Source: Schizophyllum amplum (lineage: Eukaryota; Basidiomycota; Agaricomycetes; Agaricales; Schizophyllaceae). From it: a stretch of DNA of 64,000 nt. The stretch is from NCBI GenBank assembly GCA_007026445.1, contig VDMD01000025.1, forward strand, positions 310,001 to 374,000, written 5' to 3'. The position numbers and the translations under genes were made by a program. How positions within the stretch are numbered: the first letter of the stretch is position 1; every line of letters starts with the position of its first letter. This document shows positions 40,304 through 52,047 of the stretch, piece by piece. Below the pieces are notes generated by a model. The model searched no databases. It was not told where the DNA came from and saw only the letters and a list, made by a program, of their open reading frames with translations.

Positions 40304-43300
40304 TCAGTGCTTTGCGTCCTCCTTGTCCTCGTCGGGATAGAGCTGAGAATTTGTGTTAGAATCCAAGCTGTAACGCGGACGCAAGAGAAGGCGCTTGTCC
40401 GTTGTAGGAGCGAGATAAACAGGGTTGGCGAAGTATTTGTGATGAGTGGATCACCAGGGAGTGATCGAGGATGAAGGAGCAGGGACGAAACGATATCCCA
40501 TACAGCAAACCCAAGCGCTACGCACCTTCCCCGGGTTCATGATATTCAGCGGGTCGATGGCACGCTTGACGGTGCGCATAAGCTCGACCGTGCCCGCGCC
40601 GAGCTCCTCCGTGAGGTACTCCTTCTTGCCGACACCGACGCCGTGCTCGCCCGTGCCTGCGAAGTGCATCAGCACCTCCAAACTCTGAACGACGCAATCA
40701 AGTCAGTACTCACACGTCCCATCCATTCTGATCGCCCTATGCACCAGCCGATGCACGGCGTCCTCGACCTTGCGCAGCTCCTCGTCGTTCTTGAATAAGA
40801 GCAGCGCGTGGAAGTTGCCGTCGCCGACGTGCCCGACGATCGTGCTGGTGAGGCCCTCGCGGTCGAGGTCGACCTTCGTCTCATGCACGAGGCGCGGAAG
40901 CTGGGAGACGGGGACACTGGGGAGGGGTCAGCTTGTGGAGAGGGACTTGAGTAGAGAGGGAGGTGGGGTTGGGATATGTGGCGTGAGAGGAAGCCGACGA
41001 ATATAGGCAGGTAGTGGATAGTGTGTATGTAGGTGTGGCAAGTGCACACAACGAAGTTACGCACCACACATCCGTCGTCCAGCACCTGTGGCCGGGGTGC
41101 GCGCCGATCGTCGACATGAGCGCGTACTTGCGGTTCTGCCACAATGTGTCCGCCTCGTCGTCCGTCTTGGCGAACTCGAATCTGGGGGTTGGATGTCCGA
41201 TTAGTCGTCACTCGCAAGACAATCAAGGATGGTAGAAAGAGAATCCCGCAGTCGTAGATTTCCGAAAATAAAACTGCTGGATAGACCCCCCAAAGCAGCA
41301 GCAGAAATCGGCAACTCACTGCGTGCTCCCGTGCTTCTTTACAATCGCCTTCAACGTCCGGGACGCCAATTCGATCGCACCCGCGTCGCCCTGGACCTTC
41401 ACAAAGAGCGTGTCGGAGACGGGGTACGGCTTGTCGACGAGGCCGGCGCTGTTGATGGCCGCCATCACTGGGCAAATGGTTAGTAGAGATCAGGTAAACA
41501 CAACCAAATTCCATTGGAAGCAGAGGCCCAAAAAGCAGTGCCGGAAGAAAGCACAAGTCCAGCACTCACTGTGATCATCCACAAGCTCCAAGCATTCTGT
41601 ATTTTGGGCGTTTGTTGTCAATGATCCGACCACGCAGACTTGCCGCTATTCCACGCACGCATGAGGGGCCCGTACGGGGATTGCAAGATCTCCTGCACGG
41701 CGCTGACGGCCTTGCCGACGTTCGGGAACTGCGCCATGGCGACCTTGGTCGGGAGGCGCGGGGCAAGGCGGAGGGTGGCTAGGGTGGGAGGCGTTAGTTG
41801 ACCGTTTTGTGAATGGTGGTGCATGAGTAAGCATGCGCACCTTCAGTGACGACGCCCAATGTGCCCTCGGCGCCGATGAAGAGCTTCGTGGTATCCCACC
41901 CAGCGGAGGACTTGCGCGCGCGCTGGCGGGTCTTGATGACTTCGCCGCTGGGGAGGACGACGGTCTACGAGGAGAATTTAGATTTGAACTCAGGTAGGAC
42001 TACGATAGCGGGAGAGCGGGGAAGGACGCACGATGTTGAGGAACCATTCGCCCTTTGCTGTGCCGTAGCGGACAGCATTGGCTGATGAGGTGTCAGTTAA
42101 TACGGCCAGAAGGACCGGGTGCTGGAGAAGCATACGCACTTCCACTGCAGCCTGTGCCAATCATGCCACCAATGGTCTGCAAATATGAGCTTCAAAGCGT
42201 TACGATGGTTGTTCGAGTTGGCTCACAGCACCAGGACCTGGGTCCAACTGAAGATTGATTAGTTAGCCGTCAGTACTCCTATACGCGGACACACTCACCG
42301 GGAAGAAGAGAGGGATGCCCTTCTCCTTCAACGTCTCGTTGATCACCTCCCATTGCACTCCAGGTTGGCAGACCAGATCCCCATCGTCCACTAAACAGTC
42401 TGAATGACATCGTCGAGCCCAAAGCGCGCCACATACCGTTGATCCGGATGATCTTGTTCATCTCGGACATGTCGATGCAGATGCTACCTGTTGGGTACTA
42501 TAGACGTTTACTTCTTGTTCGCGCGTGCGAAACAAGATAGCACGAACCCCAGCGAAATGCCCCTCGAGGCTGGTGGCACCGCTATACGGTGTCAGCGGTA
42601 TGCGGTAGCCACGCGCAATGTTGACAATAGTGACCACGTCTTCGGTACTCCGGGGACGGACCTACAAGTCTGTGAGAAGATGAGGGTGAACATACTTGCA
42701 GTTACGTACGACGACTGAGTGCGGCGATGATGGGAGGTAGGTGTTGTCGGAGGAACCGTATTGTGCGACCACAGCGGCGTCCGTGACGACGCGTCCCTCT
42801 TCGGGGAAGGCCTGGCGGAGCTTTTCGATAGCGACGAGGATATCGCGGTGCGATCCATAGCCTGGCTTGACCGCCTGCGTGCCGAGGCTACCTCCCTAGT
42901 CGAAAAGTAAGGTCAATCGTACGCGCGGCTTGCAAAGGGAGCACTCACGAAGAACTTGCCATCCACCCAATTCGTTACACCGACCACTGCAATAGCAAGG
43001 ACAGCCGCCTGAAGGACCACGCGTAAACGGAAGGTCTCGCGCAAGTGTTCCGCATAAGTTTTGGGTGGAGGTGGTGGAGGAGCCTTCTGCTTAGGTCCCC
43101 TGGTCATGTCTGGAAGAGGGGGCGGCTTCGGGTGGATCACATCCTCAAATCGAGGGAGCGGTCGCGGCTGGCGCTTGACAGGCCGAGGGAGGGGCTTGCT
43201 CGCGGGGTCCTCTGGCTCCGTGGCGTATGCGCGCCTAAAAAATGGCTGAGGCAGCAAATGGCGCTGTCGGCATTGCACCCTGAGGGCCGCGCCCCCTATC

Positions 43301-43311
43301 CTGAGCGACAT
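40304..43311 (-). CDS. DLD1: D-lactate dehydrogenase (cytochrome), mitochondrial
   Basis: The ATG at 43311 starts an Arg-rich presequence ([28 protein letters not shown]), followed by a Pro-rich segment and a TM-like helix ([21 protein letters not shown]) suitable for inner-membrane anchoring. About a dozen exons follow. [26 protein letters not shown] and [20 protein letters not shown] open the FAD-linked oxidase domain. The C-terminal half has [22 protein letters not shown] and [14 protein letters not shown], hallmarks of the VAO-type D-lactate/glycolate oxidase family, and ends [12 protein letters not shown], then [12 protein letters not shown]. The enzyme oxidises D-lactate to pyruvate and passes electrons to cytochrome c. 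Only 137 bp separate it from the divergent helicase gene. Individual exon borders were not all verified. Confidence 0.88.
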
Positions 43312-43448
43312 GATGGAAGAAGACAAGATGCGAGCTCGCGAGAACCGCAGACGATGGCGCTTACCGGAACTCGGCCCGCGTTGAAAGTCGGCCCGAACGG
43401 CGTGCAGAGCGCTTTTTTGCAAAGTCACATCGTCTTGACACTCATTTG
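43312..43448. promoter_or_regulatory. Bidirectional promoter, DLD1 / MRH4-like
   Basis: The start codons of two mitochondrial-type genes lie 137 bp apart on opposite strands, so their upstream control sequence must be shared. No named motif recognised. Confidence 0.55.
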
Positions 43449-45760
43449 ATGCTCGTTCTCCATGGACAGGCAGGGGGCGTTCCCAGAGCGCGGCTGCTGC
43501 GGCCGTTGTCGACCTCTGCAGCAGCGCAGGCGATGCGCGTGAAGCCGCAGAGGACAGAGAGGCCAGAGAAACCAGCGGACAAGTCTGCATCGAAACCTGC
43601 GCGGAAACCGGCATCGAAGACGAGGGCCAGGGTTCCCCTGCGGCAGCACTCGAAGTTAACTCTGCAGCAGCAGCTGGCGTACGACAGGTACGTTAGGGCG
43701 CAGGCCGAGCAGCAGCGGGAGGTCGTCAAAGACAAAAAGGACGAGAAGAAGGCGCCGTCAGAGTTCGCAGACGCGACAGCTCTCACCGTTCCCCGCGCCA
43801 AACGCGCCTTGCCGACCTCCTTCGAATCTCCGCCTCTCCTACCCGGCATTAGGACCAGTCTGAAGGACTATATCGGCCAGGATGCAACACCGACCGACAT
43901 CCAGGCGCTCAGCATGAAGTGGATCCTCGACGAGAACGCCAGTGCGACGCAGTACGGTCAGTACCTGCTCGCCTCCGAGACAGGATCCGGCAAGAGCATC
44001 GCATACCTCCTCCCCGTTCTCCAGTCCGTCAAGCAGGCCGAGCTGGATGAGCGCCCTCTACGCCCATCCAAAGCACGCCTCGCTCCGCGCGCCCTCGTCC
44101 TTGCGCCCACTCACGAGCTCGCAAGGCAGCTCACTTCCTTCGCAAAGGGCCTGGTGCACGACGCGAAGCTGCGTGTCCTTTGCACGAGCCAGGCGAACAA
44201 GCCCAGCACGCACGCACGCAATGACAGGACCGCGCATGCGCTGGAGCGCGACATGGACAATATCTTTGGCGTCCCGGGGCAGGAGGGCGAGTTCGAGGTC
44301 GCGCCCCCAAACCGCCAGCAGGTGCGACAGGCGGACGTCGTTGTGGCGACGCCGATGAAGGTGCTCGAGCTGAACCGTGGTATTGGGTGGGACCGTGCGG
44401 CGCGCGAGGCGGAAATGGACACGAATGGGCGCGACCGGCGACCGGGCAGCAATGTCGCGAACCTTGCCAAGCGCACAATATCGAGCCCCGACATCGGGTA
44501 CGAGAACGTTGAATGGCTTGTTGTGGACGAGGCGGACATTCTTTTTGGTGCGTGCTACCGCATGCCCTGAAGGCCGTCTCTAACCATAATGCAGACCCCG
44601 ACTTCCAGGAGTCAACTCGGTTACTGATGGCTGACATCGCTGCCGCGCGCGGCTCGCCTATAAGCCCTACCATCCTCCCCGTTGAGCAGCGCAGCCGCAC
44701 CAAACCCGTCACGCCCACCCTCCGCACTCCCACCAAGCAGCTCGCACCCTCCCTCCCCTACAACCTCATCCTCTCCTCCGCCACCATCCCCGCTGCCCTC
44801 CTCGCCTACCTCGACGTCCACCACCCCAACATGGTCCGCCTCGTCTCTCCCGGCCTCCACAAGCTCCCTAAGAATATTCGCGTCCGCCACGTGCCGTACA
44901 CCTCCGGCACCGGCCGCGAGCGCGACGTCGAGCGCGAGCTGCGAAGGGTGTGGGCGGAGGACGGCGGGAAGACGTACTCGAAGATCGTCGTGTTCTGCAA
45001 TAAGTCGACGCGCGTGCAGAGGCTCGCGACGCTCCTCGAGTCTCGCGGCATCCGCGCGCTCGCGCTCACGAGCAGGCCGAGGCGGAGTGCGAAGGAGGAG
45101 GACGCGGAGGAGGGGGAGGAGACGACGGGCGAGGAGCCGCCGGACGATCTGTCCGCGGAACCGGTCGTCGTGACGAGCGCGCGCGTGCGGGGCACCAATA
45201 GTTACCTCGCGCCCTTCCTGCGCCCCGCTGTGGGCCGCAAGAAGGCCTTCGAGGAGGCCGAGCGGGCCCGCGAGGCCGCCAAGCAGTCGGGCGAAACCAC
45301 CGAGAAGTGGATGCGCAACATGGAGCTTCTCAACCAGCCGCCCGCCCCCGCCATCGGAGGCTCCGCGCCCCGCGCCCTCGGTGCGCCGGGCACAAGCGTA
45401 GCGCATGTCGGGCTCTCCGGTGGCGCGAGTGCAGGCGGCTTGACACACTCCTACCCGGGCATCACGGGTGTCGGCTTCCCCGCCCAAGCCCCTCAACCCT
45501 TTCCCAAATTCGCCCCGCAGGAGGCGCCACATGTGCTCGTCACAACGTCGCTGCTCTCGCGCGGGCTCGATTTCGCGCCCGATGTGCGCACCGTGTTCAT
45601 CATGGACGAGCCGCGGAATATGGTCGACTTTCTGCACCGAGCGGGAAGGACAGGGCGCGCTGGGGCGCTGGGTGAGGTAGTGGTGTTCTCGAGGATGAAG
45701 GGGAGGGGGAGTGCGAGCTCGCGAGATATGAAGAAGCGGGTGTCTGGGTTGAGGGGGTAG
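43449..45760 (+). CDS. MRH4: Mitochondrial DEAD-box RNA helicase, MRH4-like
   Basis: The start is ATG 43449, just after a TTG that extends the open frame. The N-terminus is basic and Ser-rich (RARLLRPLSTSAAAQAMR), a plausible mitochondrial targeting sequence. Helicase motifs in order: ASETGSGKS (I), PTHELARQL (Ia), TPMKVLEL (Ib), VVDEADILF (II, DEAD), SSATIP (III), VVFCNKSTRVQRL (IV), SRGLDF (V) and HRAGRTGRAG (VI). A single intron (about 44549-44593) lies straight after motif II. Between motifs IV and V is a long insertion of about 170 residues: acidic (EEDAEEGEETTGEEPPDD), then Ala/Gly/Pro-rich. MRH4 helps assemble the large mitochondrial ribosomal subunit in yeast. About 750 residues. Confidence 0.88.
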
Positions 45761-45903
45761 CTCGAGTACGCCGGCATTCGAGGCGGGAGCTGGAGCTGAT
45801 CTGGATATGGGTCACAAGTAACATACAGCCTATAATATCTCTACCACATCGCTGCTCATCTCCTGTTGTAGCGAGCCAGTGAAGAGCGCCTTGGCGATCC
45901 GTA
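45761..45903. other. Short intergenic region
   Basis: No gene seen. Confidence 0.3.
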
Positions 45904-46147
45904 TCACTCATCCTCGATGTAGGTGTATCATGGATGAGAAACAGCAGTCGGCACGAGACCCTGGAGCACCACTTCTTCCAAGTTGAAGTTCCAACATGTC
46001 GTGCCGATTCTTCACTACCCGATCCAGGAAACCGAAGAGAACGGCATCTTCCCACAAGGTCATGCACTTCTTCTCCTTGTCGTCCAGTGGCAAGTTGGTG
46101 CCACAACAGAAATTCACATACAGTGTTCTGACTGGCAGTTTCGGCAT
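45904..46147 (-). pseudogene. DUF4238-like C-terminal relic (copy 4)
   Basis: On the minus strand the sequence reads LWEDAVLFGFLDRVVKNRHD, matching the C-terminal block of copies 1-3 (for example AVIFGFLDWLLKNRHD in copy 3). Downstream the frame shifts, and another frame ends TYIEDE followed by a TGA at 45904-45906, the counterpart of the FIEDE terminus of copy 3. No convincing homologous sequence could be followed upstream of about 46150. It is therefore a broken terminal fragment, on the opposite strand and 12 kb away from the array. Confidence 0.65.
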
Positions 46148-46901
46148 AGGCGTGCGCCACAGTCATCGGTGGTCCGGTCATAAGTAGGACTCTAATTCAA
46201 TAGTCGGCGATTGGGTGCTTGCAAGTTCCCACTCTCTGCCACTGTAACTCAACTGTGACGCAGGCTGGGCCTTCGATGCGCCGTGACGCTCAAAGTGCCA
46301 GTGAGCTTCAGAGCCATAGCGACTTTATGGTAGTCCACGTGGAAGGCGAGCATGGCAGCCGGAATGCTTTGTTGTTCCAGATCGGGCAAGTGCCTTGTTC
46401 TCTGCACCTGCAAATATCCTGGGCGAATTTCTTGATCGCGTTTCAAACTCGCTCCTCAAATTCCTCTGAAAACGTAGCTGAGAGACGCGACTTGGCTCAC
46501 CATGACGGTGGTCCTCCTCTTCAGTGTGTCTGCGGAGAAACTTCCATGGCTCCAGGTGGCAACCAGGTCCGTGCGAAGAACGCGCTAAGATGGTCATGCT
46601 CTCGACGTCAGGCGGTCGTGCCAGACTCCAGTGCTGTATTCGACGTTCTTCTTGCGTTCATTCAGTATCTCTTGGTGAACTGGGAGCGTGTAACGTTGTG
46701 CTCGACCATCTCCTCGAGGCCCGCTTCGGTCCAGACCCCTGAAAACACACGATTGCTTAGTCAGCAGTGCGGGGACTTCGCGGGGTTTTCACCGTCTCTT
46801 GCTCCAGACGACGACGAAGGCGCGCTTTCTCGAAGATCCCAGTCACTCCTTTGAACCCAGCCCATGCAGTAGTATCCCCAGTCGTCTCCTAATTCATCAC
46901 A
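46148..46901. other. Non-coding stretch beyond the relic
   Basis: Open frames are short in all frames and broken by stops. It may contain decayed sequence of the relic's upstream part, but I could not align any block by eye. Confidence 0.35.
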
Positions 46902-48377
46902 ATGTCGGAGACTACCACTAGTGCGTCCCGCTTTTTCTACGGTGTTCCCCCGCGCTAATCCCACTATGCTTTCCAGCAACGGGCATTAGCAATCCGTAAG
47001 TCGCATCATGAACGGCTTTACGTGGGGGAAGTAACCTCTGTATAGGCTTACAACGCTCCTCCCTACTTCCACCACGTCCTCAGAGGACACCAGCACCACC
47101 GACGAAACCACGACTACTGGAGAAGATACGTCTACCACCACAGGCGAGGAGACAACTACCACGGGAGAAGAGACTACCACTACATCTCAGGACACTACCA
47201 CCTCCTCCTCCACTGAGCCCACCACCACTTCTTCGTCCACTCAGTCGTCCTCGACCACCACATCATCCGAAGAAACAACTTCCGAGGAAGAGACCACCAC
47301 CGCCTCGGAGACAAGCACTAGCTCTTCCTCCTCGACCTCCATCTCCCTCACTACCGACAGCGGCGGTGATGTGGTCACTCAGACCGTCGTGGTCCCCGTG
47401 ACCCCCACCATTTCGCAGACCTCGACATCCGCAGCGTCGTCTGGCGGCGGCAAATCGAAATCTTTCTTTGAGAATACCGGCGCCGTTGCAGGCGTTTTTA
47501 CTGTCGTCGGCCTGATCGTTGTCGCTGTCCTCTTCCTCCTGATTAACATGTACCTCAAGCGCCGCCGCGCCAAACGCTTCGACAAGGAGGTGCGTCCCCC
47601 GTTGTCAATCACTGCACATGACATCTGATCCCCTTCGCATAGGTCGAGAAAGCTGCCGCAGAAGCCGCCATGGCGTCCGCGCCCCAGTTCGACGACGACG
47701 ACTACGACTACCCTGGGTCCACCACGTACGCATCGACCCACCCGGGCTCGACGCAGCCCTACTCCGACGTTTCTTCGCACGGGACGTACCAGCAGCAGCC
47801 GCTGGCTGCGCCGGAGAGCTACAACATGCAGGAGATCCCTCCGCAGGGGTACTACAACAACCTCGGTGGCGGCGCATACGCGGACAACCCCTACGCAGCC
47901 GCCGGTGCGGCGGGGGCGGCGGGCATTGGTGTGCGCCGCACGCTCTCTGGCGTGGGGACTGGCCAGGCGCACGAGCCGTACGCGGCGTTCTCCGGGCCCG
48001 AGTACTACCAGCACCAACCTGGCCAGCAACCAGAATACGGGCAACCCGAGTACGGACAGCCACAGGCCCAGCCGCCGCAGCCGGACCCGTATGGCGCCGC
48101 TGCAGCGAGTGCGAGCGCGGGCTCAGACCACGAGCGCAATAAGTCACTGGGTGGCGCGCGCAGTATGCTGGATCACAACGCGCCGGACACGTCGCCGCAG
48201 AGCCACGGTGGCGAGAGCTACGCGGCGCACTACGAGGCCGGCGCGAAGCCGTCGCGCAGCGACCAGAGCGAGCTGCCGAACCCGTTCTCGAAGGACACGC
48301 ATAGCGACGAGGAGAGCGACGACGACTCGGACGATGAGCAGGTGAAGCCGAAGGTGCTGAAGGTCGCGAACGAGTAG
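46902..48377 (+). CDS. Mucin-like single-pass membrane protein
   Basis: Start ATG 46902 (MSETTTT). Two small introns give MSETTTTTGISNP then LTTLLPTSTTSSEDTST. The ectodomain is about 130 residues of Ser/Thr with repeats of TTTGEE / TTTSS, an obvious target for O-mannosylation. A transmembrane helix (AGVFTVVGLIVVAVLFLLINMY) is followed by a basic stop-transfer (LKRRRAKRFDKE). A further intron joins VEKAAAEAAMASAPQFDDDD. The cytosolic tail is about 240 residues, rich in Tyr/Gln/Pro (GQQPEYGQPEYGQPQ), with an acidic Ser/Asp stretch near the end. There is no classical N-terminal signal sequence. The layout resembles Mid2/Wsc/Skg6-type wall-stress sensors, but no WSC or other domain confirms it. 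Confidence 0.75.
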
Positions 48378-49263
48378 GCGCGGCTATGCACATCCTGCGC
48401 TGAGGCTGTATGCTGGACCACTGGGACGCCTCTAGGCTCCACCCTTAGGGACGACTCCGCCTCTGTACGGTTCCCGCCGCTGTTGTCAACATGGTAAGAT
48501 ATGTTTACTCTGTTTATCTCTGTGTTATATGGAATGGATACCTGGATGCCGGAACGCTGTACTTAGCGTGTCAGCGCCTGTAGCATACGCGCCCACGCAC
48601 GCCCTAACCTTCTCACCCTCTCCTCGTACTCTACCCCCTGCTCTTTACCGTCTGTTCTCAACTCCTCTTCACGTCCGCCCTCCACACGCACCCTCCACCT
48701 CCCATACAGCCGTGCCCGGCGCGTTTGCTGGCCAGTGTTGACATCGCCTTACGCGATTCAATCCTAGCCGCAAAACTGTCGCGACGCCTACTCTGCCAGT
48801 GTCATTGGTAACAAATTGTTGTCGCTCCACGTGTGTGCTCCATTCGTTTGAGATGCTCATTGATTGTTGCATGAAGCAATTGTTTAAACGTTTAGCGCTT
48901 CAGCGCCGGTCAGCAACCGGCAATGGTCCCTACATAAAGAGTCATTGACGCGGCAGTCTTTTCAGCGGCGGGTGCTTTATTGAGTGCTGTATAGGTACTG
49001 GGGACACCGCTAGCATCGTTCTATAGTGTAGCGATTATCACGATTCCTGCTAGGACCTTGAATATTGATGAGGCTAGATGAATGTGTGCATGCGATCTTT
49101 CTTTACAATTTCTTGTCCAGTTGAAAGGACAGTGACTACCAACTGCTATTTTGCTTTGCCATTTGGGAGCCATCGATCCTCGTTTGACTGAGAATCCGGA
49201 TCAAGTGTTTATCATGATTCAGCATCGGATGAGTCTAAGTGTAGTAGAGTAGGCTGGCACCAT
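48378..49263. other. Convergent 3' intergenic region
   Basis: No supported gene. A pyrimidine-rich block lies near 48600-48700. Confidence 0.4.
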
Positions 49264-51083
49264 CTACTGCTCCTTCCCTTCCTCACTTCTCGCCCATTCC
49301 ACATACTCATCCAGAAGTGTTGGCCATGCCTGTAGGTTTTGTAGCTAGTTAGCATGTGGTATAGCGGACAAATGACGGGACGTTTACCCCATCCGCCTCG
49401 TAGTTGTCAAGGCTCGGGTTGACCGTCTCGCAGAACTCCAGCATCTGCGGCAGCGGTTGTGGTCAGCAAGGAATCCATGCCGCACGATGCGGGTGCCCAC
49501 CATCTGCCAGAGGTCTTTGTTCGCCGCGCGGTGGGTTTGGAGCCGCTCCTGAGACGAAGTGAGTATGTCGACAGATGCCAAAGTTGACGAAGAGACATAC
49601 GTTGGTGAAGTCGACAATCTTCTCCATGTGGGGATATTGAGGAACAAGTAGGACGGACCACATCGCGCATGCCGTCTACAACGGGATCAGCGGGTCATAT
49701 ACGGGAGGTATGCAAAGGACGAACCTCCATGTCAATATTTTTCGATTGTCTGTGAGTGGTGCGTGAGTGTGGACGAATGGGGACAAGGGAAAAGGACGGA
49801 CGGCGGCTTGGCGAGCACATAGCAAAAGTTGTACATGCTGCGGAAACTCTTCTGCCTGTCCGCAGCGTACGTGTGGTAGACCGCCTTGGTGTACGGCTCG
49901 TTCTTGCCGTTCCCCTGTGTCTCCTTGGACGTGTTGCCCTGCACGAGCAACTGCTCCAGGTCCTTCAGCGCGATCGCAAGTTGCGGGAGCGACGCCGTCC
50001 TGCAACGCGTGTCAGAGTATCTTCGCGGTGTGTGGCGGCCACGCACTGCAAGCTCTGCATCCCCTTTGTCCACTCCTCGCGGCTGATCTTGGCCATCTCC
50101 TTGCACTGTAGATGCCACGCCAGGATGAGCGGGAGCGCGCCCTCCATTTGCATCCCCAAGTCCGCGCAGAGCTTCATGAAGCCCTCTGCGTCGATCACGT
50201 CGGGCTCTTCCGCGTCTGCATATGCATCAAAGAGAGCCTTGGCGTGCTGGGGCGTGTAGGCCTCGTATTGTAGTCCCGGGGAAGGCGCAACCTGCGCAGT
50301 CTGTGTAAGGCGGGGTGAGCACGGGGTTAGGGCGGCGTGCACGCTGAGCGCATACCTTGGCCGACTTGCTGGGACCTGCGTCTTCGTCGTCGCTGTCACT
50401 GTGGTTAGACGAAAGGCATGGGCAAAGATACAGGCGCATGGAAGCGGGGTGCAAGGTGAGATGGTGGTACTCACTTAGCGCCGTACGCCTGATCAAGTCG
50501 GACGGGCGTAAATCAGCCACGCGAGCACGCGATCGCGAAGAGACTTACATCATTCGCGCTGCAGCCAGGCGAGGTGAGCGTGGATGTGGGACGTGCGCGC
50601 GACGGGCGCTTGCTTACCTTTCAGTGGGGACGGTGGGCTTCTTCGCAGACGCTTTCTTGGTCTTTGCAGGTGCAGCCTTGGTGGCAGGTCCTTTTGTTGT
50701 GCGAGTCTTCTTCGGGGGTGGCTGGGAAGAATGAGCGATCGATGCGCGGAGAGGCTGAGGAAACTGCTGACCACCTCGGCTTCGTCTGAATCAGTCGGGT
50801 CAGCACTAATTGTGCGTGTGCATTAGCTGCTGAATTGCATTCGAAGTACTGGGACATACGCTTTCTTGGCTACTTTCTTCGCGGGTGCCTTCTTGGGTGC
50901 GGGAGGCTTCGCTGTGGCGGCTGAAGCGGTGGAATCCGCCGTCGAATTACGCGTTGACCGGCGCGTCGCGCGCGGTGCGGCGCTGTCCTCAGCAGCTGCC
51001 GCGTCCTCGGCCCGCTTTCGCTGAGAAGTCATCAGTTGCTATAGTAGAGCACAGCTCTAACAGAAGCGCACCTTGGGTGGCAT
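49264..51083 (-). CDS. DCN1: DCN1-like neddylation factor with basic N-terminal tail
   Basis: ATG 51083 gives MPPK, spliced to RKRAEDAAAAEDSAAPRATRR. For roughly 120 residues the protein is Ala/Lys/Pro-rich (KKAPAKKVAKKA; TKAAPAKTKKASAKK), spread over several tiny exons. After an acidic segment (DSDDEDAGPSKSAK) the PONY domain begins: YEAYTPQHAKALFDAYADAEE, VIDAEGFMKLCADLGMQMEG, LAWHLQCKEMAKISREEWTKG, NFCYVLAKPP, and the final NPSLDNYEADGAWPTLLDEY followed by FVEW-type sequence, ending EEGKEQ at 49264. DCN1 proteins bind cullin and Ubc12 and stimulate NEDD8 transfer. Yeast Dcn1 has an N-terminal UBA domain, not seen here. The basic tail may direct the protein to the nucleus. Confidence 0.85.
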
Positions 51084-51244
51084 GTCAATCAGCAACAAAC
51101 GTGAAGATGAAGTGCAAGAACAAGAGACACGAGCAAGCCTGCGGCAGGTCCAAGTAACGAAGCCAAAACATTGTTCTCGGGCCGACGCTACCGGTGTATT
51201 GACACGTGGTTGCTTGGACCTTCCCATTGTATTCCCAAACCGCC
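51084..51244. promoter_or_regulatory. Bidirectional promoter, DCN1-like / CIA2-like
   Basis: 161 bp between two divergent start codons must contain both promoters. No named element recognised. Confidence 0.5.
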
Positions 51245-52047
51245 ATGTCTTCCCAGCTGTTTAACGCAAATCCCACTGTGTTCTCCGCACCGTCCGCGCA
51301 GAAGTCGTCTGCTTATTCTGGAAATAAAATATGGATGGAAGATGTCGAAGAAGAGACCGCTGAGAGTGACGAGCCGGAGCCGATTGACCAGGAAGAGATC
51401 TTTGGTAAGCCGTGCTGAACTCCTTCTGAGCGAGCTACTGACCCCTCTCAGATCTCATCCGCCATATATACGATCCAGAGCATCCAAATACTCTGGAGGA
51501 ACTGCGCGTCGTGTCTGCTTCTCAAATAGAGATCGGACGCAACTTCATAGACGTCGAGTTCACGCCTACCGTCCCGCATTGCGGCATGTCGACCTTGATA
51601 GGTGCACACAGTCATCTCTTTAGCTGTACAAAGCTGATGAAATACACATTCGACTTATCTCTCCTCCCCGCCGTCCATCTATCGTTCGCCGATCTCTGCT
51701 GCGCCCCACAGGCCTATCTATCCGCGTCCGTCTTCTTCGCAGCCTCCCAAGCCGGTTCAAGGTAGACATACGCGTAAAGCCCGGATCTCACCAGAGTGAG
51801 CATACATGCAAGTCCCTCCCTCCTGCGCCGCCCGTGAATCTGTCACTGACAGCATTTATCGCGGATTGTCATTACCATCCATCCATGTTTCCCTTACGCT
51901 GCGCTGCGCCAACGTGACCGCGCACCGCGCCGTTCCATAACGACAGTGAACAAGCAGCTGAATGACAAGGAGCGCGTCGCCGCTGCCCTGGAGAACCAGG
52001 CGCTTCTCAACACAGTCGAGCAATGCTTGACGGGAGGCGGAAACTGA
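51245..52047 (+). CDS. CIA2: Cytosolic Fe-S assembly factor, MIP18/CIA2 family
   Basis: ATG 51245 gives [17 protein letters not shown]. An acidic linker leads to [22 protein letters not shown], a junction, then [20 protein letters not shown], the DUF59/MIP18 core with its conserved reactive Cys, and [21 protein letters not shown]. The last exon reads [20 protein letters not shown] and ends TGGGN at 52047. The intron before it uses GC-AG: GCAAGT at 51808 to CGACAG at 51946 keeps SHQSEHTLNKQL, as in family members. The obvious GT donor at 51796 would drop four conserved residues. CIA2 is the targeting subunit that hands 4Fe-4S clusters to nuclear DNA repair and replication enzymes. Confidence 0.9.
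51808..51946 (+). other. Likely GC-AG intron of the CIA2-like gene
   Basis: The donor GCAAGT is the usual GC-class hexamer and the acceptor is ACGACAG. At 139 bp it is about twice the typical intron length in this window. Splicing here keeps the conserved S-E-H-x-x-N-K-Q block. Confidence 0.6.
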
